A stretch of 64,000 nt of DNA from Ichthyophthirius multifiliis (lineage: Eukaryota > Ciliophora > Oligohymenophorea > Hymenostomatida), in NCBI RefSeq assembly GCF_000220395.1, contig NW_004087003.1, positions 1 through 64,000 on the forward strand, in the 5' to 3' direction. Below, in pieces: positions 46,762 through 59,380 of the stretch (positions are counted from its first letter, which is position 1; the number at the start of each line of letters is the position of its first letter). Both the position numbers and the translations under genes were made by a program. Below the pieces are notes generated by a model, which did not search any database, was not told the origin of the DNA, and was given only the letters and a program-made list of their open reading frames with translations.

Positions 46762-49100
46762 TCATTATATTATTATTGTTTTCATTTTTTTTTATAATTC
46801 TTCATAAAATTCAAAATTAATATTTCTTTCTTTAATGAAATCATTCATATTTAAATTTTTTAAAATTTACGAATAATCTTCTTTATATTGAATAATAAGT
46901 CTTAAAAGTTAAAAATAATCTATTATTCTGCTTAAAAAATCAATAATAATTGTATCATCATTACTTAAACTTTCAAAATTATAATATTATTTATATACAT
47001 TTTCCTATATTTTACTATTTATAACTTTAATCACATTTACAATTACCTAGTATATATAAAAAAAGAAATATTTATAATCTTCTTAGTTCTCTTTTCCTTC
47101 ATAAATTAAATAATTATTGAATATTCTATTAAACTAATAATCAAATTAAGCTTCATCTTTGAACCTTTAATTATCTTTTACTCGTAAATAATAATTTCGA
47201 TAATTACTATAAACTTCATAATAATATTAATTTATTTTTTTGAACATTTCCCTAAAGTTTTAACTTAATTAATATTCTTACCAATTTTAAATATTCAAAA
47301 CGTTAACTCCTTTTTCCATTTATAAATTTTTAAGTATCTTTATTTGCAATATAAGATGTTTATTTAATAAAAAAAGAAGTTTTTCAATCAAAAAACTGTC
47401 TTCAAATATCTTAAAAAAACGAATATTGACTTCTATTTGATTTTTTAAAAAACGAACATTTTTACATATACATAAAAAATTTTCTAAATTTAAATCCTAC
47501 ATAATAAAATCATCTTATAAGATATTATTTTTTCTATTTAACAAAATGCAGTTATTGTTCTAAAATAAATATTGATTTTATTATTATTTGCTATTTTATT
47601 CTTTTTCTTTTAAATTATAAATATATTACATATATTTATTTCCTTCTTCTTTATTAAATTTAAAACGAGTACTATAATATTTATTCTATATTATATTTTA
47701 ATTTGAATATGAATTATTATTTTACGAATTATTATTTGACATAGACTCGATTTTGAATCCAGATAATACTTATAAATTACTTTGTTGGAATTTTTTTTCG
47801 GTAAAAAAATCTGTTTTATTAAGTGCATTTAAATTCGTTTATTTATTTAAAAGAGAAGGAGTTTTAATAAGATTATTATTATTTAAGTTACTTTAATTAT
47901 TTTTTATACTGGAAAAGTATTGCTTTTTAGGCGTATAATTTGAAGGTCTTTATTTAAGGGAAAAATCGCTTGAATTTTCTTATAATTATTTATTATTTTC
48001 TACTTAATATACTGATTTTGAACGATTTTCGTAGTTTTCAATTTGCTTTTTTGGAATAGGAGAACTCTATTTTTTGTTTTATTAAATTTTTTATTTGGTT
48101 TTTTTAGGATTTTGTGATAATTTTGGAGAATAATCTGTACTGCATGAATTCTTATAACTGTTATTTTATGGAAGAAGTTTCTTTTGTGGAGAAGGAGTTT
48201 TCTTAGTTTAATTTTGCTTCTCTTTGGAATTTGGAGTATCCTTTTTTTCTATTACTTTTTACAACTTTTATATGTATTCTTCAAAAAGAGGACAATTACA
48301 CATTTCACTTATACTTAGTCGTTCATTTTCTTTAAATTATAAACATTTCGTCATAAAATTTATTAAAACTGTAGATACTTAAGAATCCTTTTAAGGGAAT
48401 ACTAAAGGAATATTATTCAATTTTTAGACTAAATCTACTACATTCATAGCCGGCCAAGGTGTTCTTCCGTATAATAGTTCATATAAAATTAAAGCAGTAC
48501 TCCAAACATCACACTTAGAAGTATATTAAATCTTATTAAGAATTTAAGGAGCCATATAAAGAGGGGTTCCTACTAAAGAATTCATTAATTAGTCCTCAAG
48601 AGAAAGCAATTTTTTAGCAAACCCAAAATCAGTGATTTTAAAAATATCATTGTGAATTAAAATATTAGCCGGCTTTAAATCCCTATGTATAATATCATGT
48701 TTTGATAATTCTTACAATCCACTTATTATTTAAGAAATAATTTATATACATTTTTATTCTGAAAAAGATTTACACTTTTTCAAAAATTGGCGTAAATCGC
48801 CTTAATTGCAATATTCAGTTATTATATATGTATTATTCTTTGTTTAAAATACATCTAGCAATCTCACTATATGAGGATGTTTTAAACGCTTCATTATCTT
48901 TATTTCTGAACACAACATCTTCCATGCATAATCTGATTTTAATGTATGTATATTGATTGCCTTTATTGCAACTATTTAGTTGTTTTTTTGTTTATGCCAA
49001 TATATACTGTTCCTGATGAACCTTTACCTATACACGCATTAAGTGAAAACGCATAATTTTCAATTAATTTTTCAGGTTAATATTTTTTAAGAAGTTCCAT
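46762..49100 (-). CDS. ULK/ATG1-like Ser/Thr protein kinase (about 779 aa, one frameshift)
   Basis: ATG 49,100 ([16 protein letters not shown]), glycine loop [16 protein letters not shown]. One base is missing near 48,980 before VAIKAINIH. Kinase core: [88 protein letters not shown]. All catalytic residues (Lys, HRD, DFG) are present. The GFAK, [13 protein letters not shown] and TPWPA wording is that of the ULK/ATG1 group. After the domain (about residue 275) come Ser/Lys-rich and Asn-rich linkers ([11 protein letters not shown]) and a helical C-terminal part from about residue 500. TGA at 46,764-46,762. With one base added the length is exactly 780 codons, with no introns. Role in autophagy or ciliogenesis is inferred from family only. 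Confidence 0.85.
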
Positions 49101-49759
49101 TCTTTTATGTTTAGTAATTTATTTAATTAATAATTTTTATTATTTTTATTAAATTTATTATTTTTTAATTATTTGATTGTTTAATTTTTTTATTAATTTA
49201 AATATTTGTTGTATAATTTTTATTATTTTTATATATTCTTAAATATTTTTATTAATGAAAAATAAGGTTATATCATAATATATTGAATTTAAAAGAAAAT
49301 ACATTATTATTAAAAATATTAAAATTAATTATAACTATAATATATATATATAATATAAATAAAATTATAATCTGAATTTAAAAAATTCGGATTATTAGAT
49401 ATAATTATAATATTAGATATAATAAAAAAAATATCAAAATATTTAAATATATAATCTATTTGTAAACAAAGAAATAAAATATATTAAATTATTAAAAAAA
49501 AAACTTTACAAAATAAAAATATTGAAAATTAAAAATAAAATAAATCTCAAATATTACTTGAATTAAAAATAATTTTTTTAAAAAATATTATTATGATAAA
49601 AAAATATAAATAAAAAATACAAATTTAAAAAGCCAAAAATATTATAATAAAAAATATATTTAATAAATAATATAAAAAATTTATAAAAAAATATGAAAAA
49701 AAAAGAATAATAAAAAAGAAAACATAATAAAAATAAATATAATAATATTAATAATAATA

Positions 49760-49795
<36 letters not shown>

Positions 49796-51509
49796 TAATA
49801 ATAATAATAATATTAATATTAATGATAATAATAATAATTATTTTAATAATGATAATAATTTACTTTCTTTTTTTATTAATTTTTATTTTTTATTAAAATA
49901 TATTATTTTATAATTCATTTTATACATTAAATTATTTTATATCTAATTTTTTTTTATATATAAATGATATTTATATACTTTTTATATTTTTTCAAAATTA
50001 AATATATTTAAATTTTTATATCTTTATTTTTTAAATATAAATTTTATTTATTTTTTTATTTTATTTAATTAATTATTTATTTTTATATTTTTTCAATTTT
50101 ATTTTTTTTTTATATATATTTTTATTTTAAAATTTTTAAATATAATTATAGTTAATTTATAATAATTTATTTTCTAAATATTTATTATTTTATTTATAAA
50201 TTAAAAGATTTAATTATTTTATAATATATTTAAAAAAAATAAAAAATATTTAATAGTTAGAAGAATATATAATCAATATTTTTATTAGTATTTTTATATA
50301 TCATTGTCAATATTTTAGATATTCAATAAAAATTATTTTTAATTTTCAACAATTAGTATCGTTAATAACAATTATTTGTGTATTGAAAAAAATAATTTTT
50401 TAATATATATAATTTAAATTCTTACTAAATTTCAATTTTTTAATCAAATAATTTCAATAAATATATACTTAAATTTTCATATATAAAAATAATAATAAAA
50501 TATATAATATATATTTGATATTATTTAATTAAAATGTATAAAAGAATTTCAAATAATAAATAAAATTAAATAGAAATAAATGAAATATTTTTATTATTAA
50601 AATAATATAAAAAAAAATAATTTGAAAATATCTTTTATAATAAAAATTATTATTAATATTATTTTAGATAATTTATTCTATTTTATATTAAATATAATAC
50701 AATTTTTTTTTTCTTTTTATTTAAAAGATTTCGAAAGTTATAATTGTTTAATTTCATATCATCTTAAATATAATTTTTTTTATTGTATTCAACAAATATA
50801 TAATATTTTAATATTATGACCCATCCTAAATTAAAAATATCTAATAAATATAGATGTTTCTAATAAAAAAATTGAGTTTAAGTCATTTTTTTAATCAAGA
50901 TAATATACAAGCATTTTTAATTTTTAGTGTGATTAGAAATAATTATATAAATTAATTTATATAATTTAGGACTTTAAATTAGGTTGAATGTTTTGCTTTA
51001 AAAATTAAAAATGTTAATTATGATCACTTAAATGTTTAATTTAGAAATAAAATAAATAATTTAATTGAATAAAAAAATATTTTACTTTTATATAATTTAT
51101 ATAAAATAAAATTGTATAATTATATTAATATCTTTATTACAAACAATAATTATTCAAAAATAAAATAATAGTTATTACTTTTTACAAAATTTAAAAAAAT
51201 GAAGACACTAAAATTTAATTATTAATAATTTTTTTAGACTTGTTTCTTGTTTTCTGACAAATTTATATTCAATTATAAATCTAGTATACATAAGTTATTT
51301 AAAATTCTGAGATTTTTTATTACTTAAAATAAGAAAAAATATTGATGTATTTTTTTTGAAAATGTATATGCTTTTAATTTTTATAAAAAAAATATTTTTT
51401 TGATTACTAAATTAAAATGATTGCATAAAGTTATTAAAAATATAAATAAAAACAAATGAAAAAAATAGAATCAATATTTATATATATATTTTATTATAAC
51501 AATTAAATA
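49101..51509. other. Long A/T-rich region without genes
   Basis: Contains AAT/ATT microsatellites at about 49,740-49,860 and long A/T runs. The standard-code ORF at 50,622-50,819 has no codon or motif support. It probably holds the kinase promoter near 49,100-49,300. Confidence 0.5.
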
Positions 51510-52747
51510 TCAAGAAAGAAAAACTATGTAAACAAAAGCAAAAATCATCAAAATTATAAATATCTATAAAAATAAAAAATAATATATTTAAAATTTAAAA
51601 TTACCCTAAAAATTAATCCTCTTGTAGATGAAGCATATCTATAAGCATTCATTATATGTTGTTTTCCTTTTTCAACATTAATAATAGCAACATCAGTATC
51701 TTTATCAATTCTATTAAATTAAATATAAATAAAAATTCAATAATTATTTAAATTATTTTAAAAAAACCTATCAATCATAGTTTCATGCATTTTAACCATA
51801 GTACCAATTCTTACAAACATTTAAGAAACATTTTCTAATTATTATCTAATAACTTTCATTGCATCTGCTATTTAACTTTATTATTTTTCTTTGAAGTCTA
51901 CTTTTTTATAAGTCTAACTTCTATTTATAAATTTATTCGAATCTTCAATATCTTCACTATTTAAAAGTAATATATAAAAATAATAATAAAAATTATAATA
52001 TTACATATTACTATTAGAACTATTTAAAAATTAAGCGCCTGAAGCTCCAAACCTTCTTATTGCACCTTTGTCTTAAATATTTATTCTTTATTTAACTTAT
52101 TAATTTTAACTTAAGTCCTATTTATAAAATTAAATTCATTTTAAAAGTAAATAATATAACATCTATTCTTTTATTTGTTATTTTCTTAAAATTATTTGCA
52201 ATTTAAACAAATTATCCTTAAATTATTTCTATTATTACTTTATAAGCTTCATGTCCTGCTTTAGATTATTTAATGCATTCATCAGGTTTACTGTTTTATA
52301 ATTCATTTATTCCATTTTAAATAGTATTTACATTCTCTTTAATTATCATTACTAATTCATTGATTTTAGCTTCTTCATTATTAAATAATCCTGATACATT
52401 TGATACTATTTAAATTAATTTAATTATTAATATTCATATTTATTTTTTTACAATTGTTTAATTCTATCAATTTTTTATTTGTTAGTTAAAGTTATTATCT
52501 TATTTCAGTAGATTTTTTAAAAAAGCCTTTTTTATAATATTTAATCACTTTAGTTTTATTAATATAAATATATATATAAAATACTGTTTTATAAATCTAA
52601 TGTTTGTTATGGCTTTTTAGTTCCTGTAGAATATTTTTATGCGATTTCTAAAAATTTAGATGTTATGTTTTGTGCACTTATTCCGTTTTAGTTATAAATA
52701 TTTCCCATCATAAATGGGTTAGAGTTTTTTATATATTATTATGACAT
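51510..52747 (-). CDS. Syntaxin-5-like Qa-SNARE (several short introns)
   Basis: ATG 52,747: MSQQYIKNSNPFMMGNIYNQ, then NITSKFLEIAQKYSTGTKK (start of the Habc region). Several GT-AG introns of about 40-90 nt follow, not all resolved. Later exons read GAIRRFGASGAQFL, EDIEDSNKFINRSQTYKK, QQLENVSQMFVRIGTMVKMH, ETMIDR, intron, IDKDTDVAIINVEKGKQHIM, ASSTRGLIFR, intron, IFIILMIFAFVYIVFLS and TGA 51,512-51,510. The SNARE helix followed directly by a tail anchor matches syntaxin 5/Sed5, the Golgi t-SNARE. Unusually, the zero-layer position (Q in VKEQEETIQRID) is His (VKMHETMIDRID). Confidence 0.85.
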
Positions 52748-52859
52748 TTTCTTTTATTTAATTTATTTATAATTATTCTAATTTTTAAGAAAATAAAATA
52801 TATTATATAAAAAAATATTTTTAAAATCTGTTTAAAATAGAATTTATTATTTATTAATA

Positions 52860-54292
52860 ATTAGTGATGTTACTAATACGGATCAAACTCATTTTAAATT
52901 CAGATTTTTTACTTTTTTTTGTGATTCATAATCTAATAGAAATTTTTTATGGTCTGTAATAACAATATAAAATAAAAGTTTATCTAAAAATCTAATAGAT
53001 ATAATGTTAATTAATTAGTAAATTCTAGAATTTTACACTTAATCACAAAAATAAATATCCCTATTAACTATAACCTCAAAAAAACCCAACCTAAAATACT
53101 GGATATTTTCATCTTAGGGCTGATGCAAAAGAAAATGATCAGAAATTAGATTAATTCGGATTTATTAATAAAATCACAAAATAATAATAATATCAAATTG
53201 TAATAATAATTAATAATCGCAAAACTTAAACTTTATGTCTCCTGTAATCAAAATAATATCTACTTTAAATAGCAATTCTTCATGTTAAACTACAAAAGCA
53301 TAACAAATATAAAGCCTTATTTAAAACAAATATAATATATCCTCTAATTTAAAATCTTTACTATTATCCTCTTTCCCTGTTTTATTATAACTAAAATAAT
53401 CCGAAACCTAAAGCTGACGAGCTTTATAAAAAACAATAATAAAAAAATAAAGCCATAGTGTAATAAAACAATATAGCTGCAGCATAATAAAACTACTTAT
53501 AAATACACTTATTGAACAAAAACATATAAAATATAATCACTCATCATCACATATAATCATAAACCTACTAATTTTAATTATTCTTCATTAATTAATAAAT
53601 CTTATTAAAAAGTGTAGAGTGTAGCAAACAAATATTTTAAAATTTACCTAGAATTCAGTTAGCCTTTTAGCCTACTACTTCATTCATAATAGAACTCTAT
53701 ATTAAAATAAATATATATATATATTATAAATATACTTTCAGTAAGTAAAGGCTTAAAATTATTGAAATAAAAATTATGTTCTATTTAAGTTATAATATCT
53801 GTAAAAAAAAGAACTTATAATCAAAGCTTTTAAAGACTATCTATCTTAAATCCTCTTTAATAAAAGGATTCAGATAAACTGGAGCAATATAAAATTTAAC
53901 TTTGTTAAAATAAAAAGAATCACTTTAAAACTCATCAAGACTGCCCTATTAATGCCAAATTAATTAAATTTTAAAATAAGTTAATCTGTAATGAAGAATA
54001 TACTCCAATTTAATATGTTAAAAGAATTCTTAATTTTATCTTTAAAATATAAAAATTATAGAAGGGTATAAATTAAAGGCTTTGAAACTCTACTGAAGTG
54101 TTTAGATTAAATGTAATGAATCCTCTTCTAGTCTAAAAGCATTATTGAATGACATTATAAATTTTTTATTTACATAATTAGTAGCTTTAGATTCTGTATG
54201 CTTATTTTTCTGAGTGACTTTAGAATTAAATAGTTTAGAAAAATAGTAATAATTAATAAATTAGCATCACTAATAATACAGATTCTTAAATA
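52860..54292. mobile_element. Possible mobile element bounded by inverted TTAGTGATG motifs
   Basis: The left end carries TTAGTGATGTTACTAATA at 52,861-52,878, and the right end at 54,263-54,285 carries the inverse (TATTATTAGTGATGCTAAT on the minus strand). Sequence between them is less A/T-biased than the flanks. Minus-strand frames are partly open and hydrophobic (KVDIILITGDIKFKFCDYQ near 53,250; SLDEFQSDSFYFNKVKFYIA near 53,900), but no transposase motif was found. The ends are short and partly self-palindromic, so this is tentative. Confidence 0.3.
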
Positions 54293-55291
54293 TTGAATTA
54301 TAAAATACACGGTTAAGAATAATATATTACTTAATAAAAATATATTTATTATTTTCAGTAATAAAATACAATTATCATTTTATAATAAAAAACAAAAACT
54401 TATATATAAAAGATTGCTAAAAAAAAGATATACTGAATATTATCAATCATTACATAAAGCTTATTTGCCTAATTTTTGATCTCCAAACTTTTTTCGACAA
54501 AATAATTAATCAATTTTTAAAATAATTATAAAGCAACAATTCATTTTTTAAATTTTAATATTAGTTAATTTTTAATTTTCATAAACAATAAATAACACAA
54601 TTTGCATTTTTGTATATGGATGTATATATTTATAAAAATCTTAATTTTAAATTTGTATTTATATATATTACTTTTTTTATTTAAAAAAATATCGAATTTT
54701 TAATTTTTTATATTATATAAATATGCTTGAATCTTACAACATATAAATATTTAATTTTAATCAACATTATGCATTTAATAATAAAAATTATATATTTTTA
54801 TCAATTTTATATAATTAATAAATTTTAAAAATATATAATTAATAGCATAATATAAATAAGTTTGATTTTAAAATACTTTAAAAGTATATAATTAATAGCT
54901 TAAGATATATAATTTGATTTTTATGTATAAAATTTTTAATATTTTATATAACAAATTTTATAACGACAAGTTCTCATTTTATGTGCTTTATATAAATATA
55001 ATTATATACTTATCTTTCTTTAAATTATATTTTGTTTTTTTGTGAACAAAAATAATATAAATTATAAAAAATTATATTATTATTTTTTGTAAATGGATAT
55101 TATGACTTCCCATATTTTATACCAAAGTACTTATGTAAGTTTATATTATTAATATTAAATTATAAAACGACTCCCAAAAAAAAAAAAAAAAAAAAAAAGA
55201 ATAATTTATTAATTAAATACGAAGTTTTTTTTTAAACAAAAAAAGAAAAAAAAAAATTATTATAAAAGTAATAAATAAATCGTTTTTATTT
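54293..55291. other. A/T-rich region with poly-A tract
   Basis: Contains short imperfect repeats around AAAATATATAATTAATAGC (54,827-54,900) and a run of about 25 A at 55,173-55,199. No gene seen. Confidence 0.5.
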
Positions 55292-56464
55292 TCAAAACTT
55301 ATCAAACAAATTTTAATTAATTAGAATATCTTTAAACTTATTTAATATTTTTTCTTAAAATTATTTTTGAAATTCTTAATTTTAAGAAATAATTTTTTCT
55401 CTTTGCCCTTCCTTCCATTCCCCAAACTTGCAATTTCCTTTTTATATGTAAAATAAGCCTTTTCCATTTTATTTTCCATTTTTCCATTCTCCGACATATT
55501 TTTTACCATCAGGCCATATAAATATACCTTAACCATCTTTTTTATCATCTAAATAATCTCCAATATACATTCTTCCATCAAGCCAAGTAAAAATGCCGTT
55601 TCCATTCATTTTATTGTTTTTCCATTCTCCTTAATATTTTCTTCCATCATTCCATGTATAAACTCCTTTTCCTTCAATATCATTATTAATAAATTCGCCT
55701 TCATAAGTAGAATTATCTGCCCAAATAAATTTTCCTAATCCACATTTTAATCCTAATTTATAATTTCCTTGATATTAAGCGCCATCTTTCCAAATTTCAA
55801 TACCTTTCTAAAATGTTAACATATTTTTTTTTATTAAATAAAAACCTTTCCCATGTTATTAATCATCAAGCCATTCACCTTCATATTTAGATCCATCCTT
55901 ATGAATATAAATTCCTAATCCATGGGATTTATGGTTTTTCCAATTTCCAATATAAATATCTCCATTAGCATGTATTAATCTTCCATAGCCCTAAGCTTTA
56001 TCATTAACCCAAAAGCCTTCATAAATAGAACCATCTTTCCACACCTGAATACCTTTTCCGTATTTACATTCATTTGCCCATTCTCCTATATAAATAGCCC
56101 CATTTTTTAAAATTATAGGGTTTTTAAAAAAACGCTTATGAAATTCTTCTGATTAAGTTTCTGGGTAATCAGAATCATTAAATTAAAAAGGAGGCCTTTG
56201 TATAGAATTCTATAGATGTTATTAGGCAAATTCTAATAAGAGTTTATCTACTTTTTAATTATAGTTTTAAATTTATATTTAAGTAAATTAACGACGGGCT
56301 AACCATCCTCTAATTAAACTTTAAATTTTTATTATACTTTTTATTATTTCATATTCTAAGTTATAATTATTTGATCCTATTTCTCTATTTATCGGCTTAT
56401 ATTATATTTCTGATAAATTTTATTCAGTTGTTTATTTTACACAGGTACAATTTACATTTCCCAT
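55292..56464 (-). CDS. MORN-repeat protein with IQ motif and acylation-type N-terminus (390 aa)
   Basis: One uninterrupted frame of 391 codons, ATG 56,464 to TGA 55,294-55,292. The N-terminus [11 protein letters not shown] has Gly2 and Cys6/Cys8, the pattern of N-myristoylated and palmitoylated proteins. An IQ motif [14 protein letters not shown] lies at about residues 45-58, a calmodulin/centrin-binding sequence. From about residue 115 there are about ten MORN repeats with the YxGxWxxxxxxGxG pattern: [102 protein letters not shown]. The tail is Lys/Gln-rich. MORN proteins scaffold membranes and cytoskeleton in ciliates. The standard-code ORF at 55,342-55,548 is a shadow. Confidence 0.92.
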
Positions 56465-56577
56465 TTTTTTTTTTTTTTTTTTTTTAGCTTTGATTTTTGA
56501 TTTTTGATTTTTTTTTTTTTAAAAAATAATATTTAAATATATATTATAATTTTTCTTTAAAAATAATAATAAAAAAA

Positions 56578-58448
56578 ATGAATGAATAATAAATAGAAGA
56601 AATGAAAATTAATTTAGAAATTATGAATGAAGTTTTAAAGCTTGAAAAAGCAAAAATCTAAGAGGTTGATAAAGAATTAATTAACCAATTAAATGAAAAC
56701 AATAATTTAAAATCAATAAACAATTTTTTATAGCAAGAGAATATTAAATTATCAAGTCAGTATAAAGAAATAATTATCAGAAACACTTAAATTGTATAAG
56801 AAAATGAAACCATAGTTTAAACTATCTAAGAATTATAATCAACAAATACTATATTAAATTAAAAAGTAAAATAAAATTATAAAAATGTTTAATTTTTTTA
56901 AATAATTTTAATTGTAGATAAATTAATTGAAATAAGAATATCTTAACGTAGATGATAATTTTAATAAAGTTATATAATAAAAATATGAATTAAAAAAACA
57001 TGATTAATAAGTATAAGATTAAATAGAAGAATCTTTTAAAGAAATAACAAAATTAAATTTTTCTATTCAAGAATTTTTAAATAAAATACCTTTTTCAGTT
57101 TAAAAAGACTTTAAAAATTTATAAAACATAAAATTAAATTTTTAAAATTAAAATAAATAAAAAATAAAATAAACTGATTAAATAAATACATAATTAGAAT
57201 ATATTATTTAAAATTTATAATTGTTATTTTAAGATTCTAATCAAATATTCAAAATCTATAATGAACTAAAGTAGAAATAATTAAAAATTTTATTTTATTT
57301 TATTTTTTAATAATAATAAAAAAAAAAAAACAAATAAAAGATAAGAAAATAGAATTATAAATCAAAAAATTACAAATGTTGAAAAACAATATTTACTTCA
57401 AAGCGAAGAACTTGAATAATTAAAAATATTTGAATAAAAATTTCAAGAAAAAATTAATTTTATTAATGAAGAATAATCAGAAAGAGAAAAATAATTAACA
57501 AATATGATTAAGGAAATTAATTACAAAGAGACTACTAATTATAAGAAAAATAAAGATTATTTTATTTTAGTTTAAGAAAATGAAAATTTAAAAAATTATA
57601 TCGTTGATATATAAAAATTAATTCAAATAAATGGAAAAAATTTTTAATCAATTGATGGATTAATTGGCTAAAAGAAAGGAAATATATTTTTATAAATAAT
57701 TTCTAGAATTTAAAATGAATAATTAAAATTAAGTATTGAAAAAATATTGGAAACTTATTAAAAAAAGAAAATATTACTCAAGAAATTTAAGAATGTGAAA
57801 AAGCACTTTTAAAATTAGAAAATATTCTAAAATTTAACTAAATAGCTCCAGAATAAGAAAAAATAGCATTAAGAAAACAATTAGAATAAATAAGAATCGA
57901 TTATTAATAATTAATTAAACAATAAAGTTTTTAATTATACTCTATCTATATATTTTTTTTTTTAATATAAAATTTATAGATTTTATAGAAAAAGAAATCG
58001 ATGAATAATTAAATAGATTTGAAAGAGTTTAAATAATAGAATTACAAAAATAAAATTATCAAGAAAATTTTAATTCGTCAAAAGAAAAGTAATTTTATAT
58101 TTAATAGTGCTAATTTTATAATTTTTTATATTAGTAAGAATTTAAACTAATCAGTAAATGGTACAATTATAAATTTAATTAATATTTATATAAATATTAA
58201 TTTAATAAATTTAGATAATAATTGCAAAGTCCGCTTCTTTTAAAATATATATAATTACAGCGTAAACGACATATTTAAAGAAACAGAAAATAAGCTTTAA
58301 GAAAAGTTTATTTAAGTAATATTTATTTTCATTTATAAAAAAATTAAATAAATATTAAATTAAATATAAGTTTTAAACATTATAAGATGAATAAAAGAGA
58401 ATAAGTTTTTCATCATAATAAGAAGATACGTTTGGAAAAAAATATTGA
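56578..58448 (+). CDS. Coiled-coil protein, multi-exon (one apparent frameshift)
   Basis: Exon 1 56,578-56,865 (MNEQQIEEMKINLEIMNEVL), a 52-nt intron 56,866-56,917 in phase 0, then INQLKQEYLNVDDNFNKVIQ onward. Heptad-like Leu/Ile/Lys/Gln patterns run through most of the protein (QSEELEQLKIFEQKFQEK, EREKQLTNMIKEIN, LVQENENLKNYIVDIQKL). An intron in poly-A sequence near 57,290-57,345 is needed to keep the frame. Near 57,757 one base is missing before LLKKENITQEIQ. Further introns lie near 57,928-57,978 and 58,316-58,371. The last exon ends FSSQQEDTFGKKY at TGA 58,446-58,448. No domain other than coiled coil is seen; probably structural or cytoskeletal. Confidence 0.7.
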
Positions 58449-58479
58449 AAAACAAATAAACAATATATTGAAAAAAACA

Positions 58480-58517
<38 letters not shown>

Positions 58518-58679
58518 TTTATATATTGTATATTTATATGTTTAAATAAATTATTCTTGAATTATTTCTATAATATATTTTAAGAACTGTTTTTAAATTA
58601 TATATTAATATACAGTTCTAATGAATTAAATTTGAAACTTTAAAACAGATAAAATGTAAAATAGTTTTATTTTTTATTT

Positions 58680-59380
58680 ATTTAATATATTGGTGTTAAC
58701 GAAATATTCGAATAATCTGAAACATAGAATAATTATTGTGAGCGAATACTATTTTTTATCAAAAATCACATTGTTCGTTTAAATTTTTAAATATTAATTT
58801 ATCTGTTAATAATAGCTTAGAAAAAAAATGATTTTTCTTTTTTATGTTTGATTTTTAAAATAAAATAGACATATTAAATATATTAACAAAAAAATAAAAC
58901 CTTATATCAATTAAATTGACTATGAAAAAAAGTAATTTATTTCAAATGAAAAATATTTTATTTATATAGTCCCTAATAGCTAATAATATCAATAATAAAT
59001 ATGATGTTAGGTAATAAAAGTAAAAATTTTCCAAATTATTGCGTTTTGGAAAATATATAATGCTATTTGGGCTTGATTTCGTTAGAATTTCAAAAGTGAA
59101 ATTTAATTTTTTAATTAAAAATTCAGAAAAAATAAAAAAATAACATTTTTTAAAAAAATCTTCTGAATATATGATAATAATTTCAAAATTGAGAATTGAT
59201 TTTTAAATAACATAAATCATCAACAGATTAATCAAAAATAATTTAAGAATAGGCTTAAATAAAAGAAAATTTAAATTTTATTATGGTCTGATACTTCACC
59301 TAACTAAAAGCCTATTAAAAAATTATGGGGACTACTCAAATTCATGAGGAAGGAAAAATATATTCCAAATAATATAAATT
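58680..59380 (+). mobile_element. Tc1/mariner-type transposase remnant
   Basis: The plus strand reads FWKIYNAIWA near 59,045-59,075 (equivalent of the W-G-x-I strand), then NHQQINQKQFKNRLKQKK and LLWSDTSPNQKPIKKLWGLL near 59,277-59,336. The last motif is the Tc1/mariner WPxxSPDLNPIExLWxxLK block with the catalytic Glu replaced by Lys. TGA stops interrupt the frame upstream. A dead element. Confidence 0.55.

Noticed and set aside
50622-50819. 65-aa ORF in A/T-rich DNA
   Set aside because: Only Ile/Phe/Asn/Leu from A/T codons, with no motif and no conserved neighbour. Expected by chance.
58480-58520. (TA)n after the coiled-coil gene considered as a terminator or origin
   Set aside because: Simple TA runs occur throughout the window and nothing marks this one as functional.
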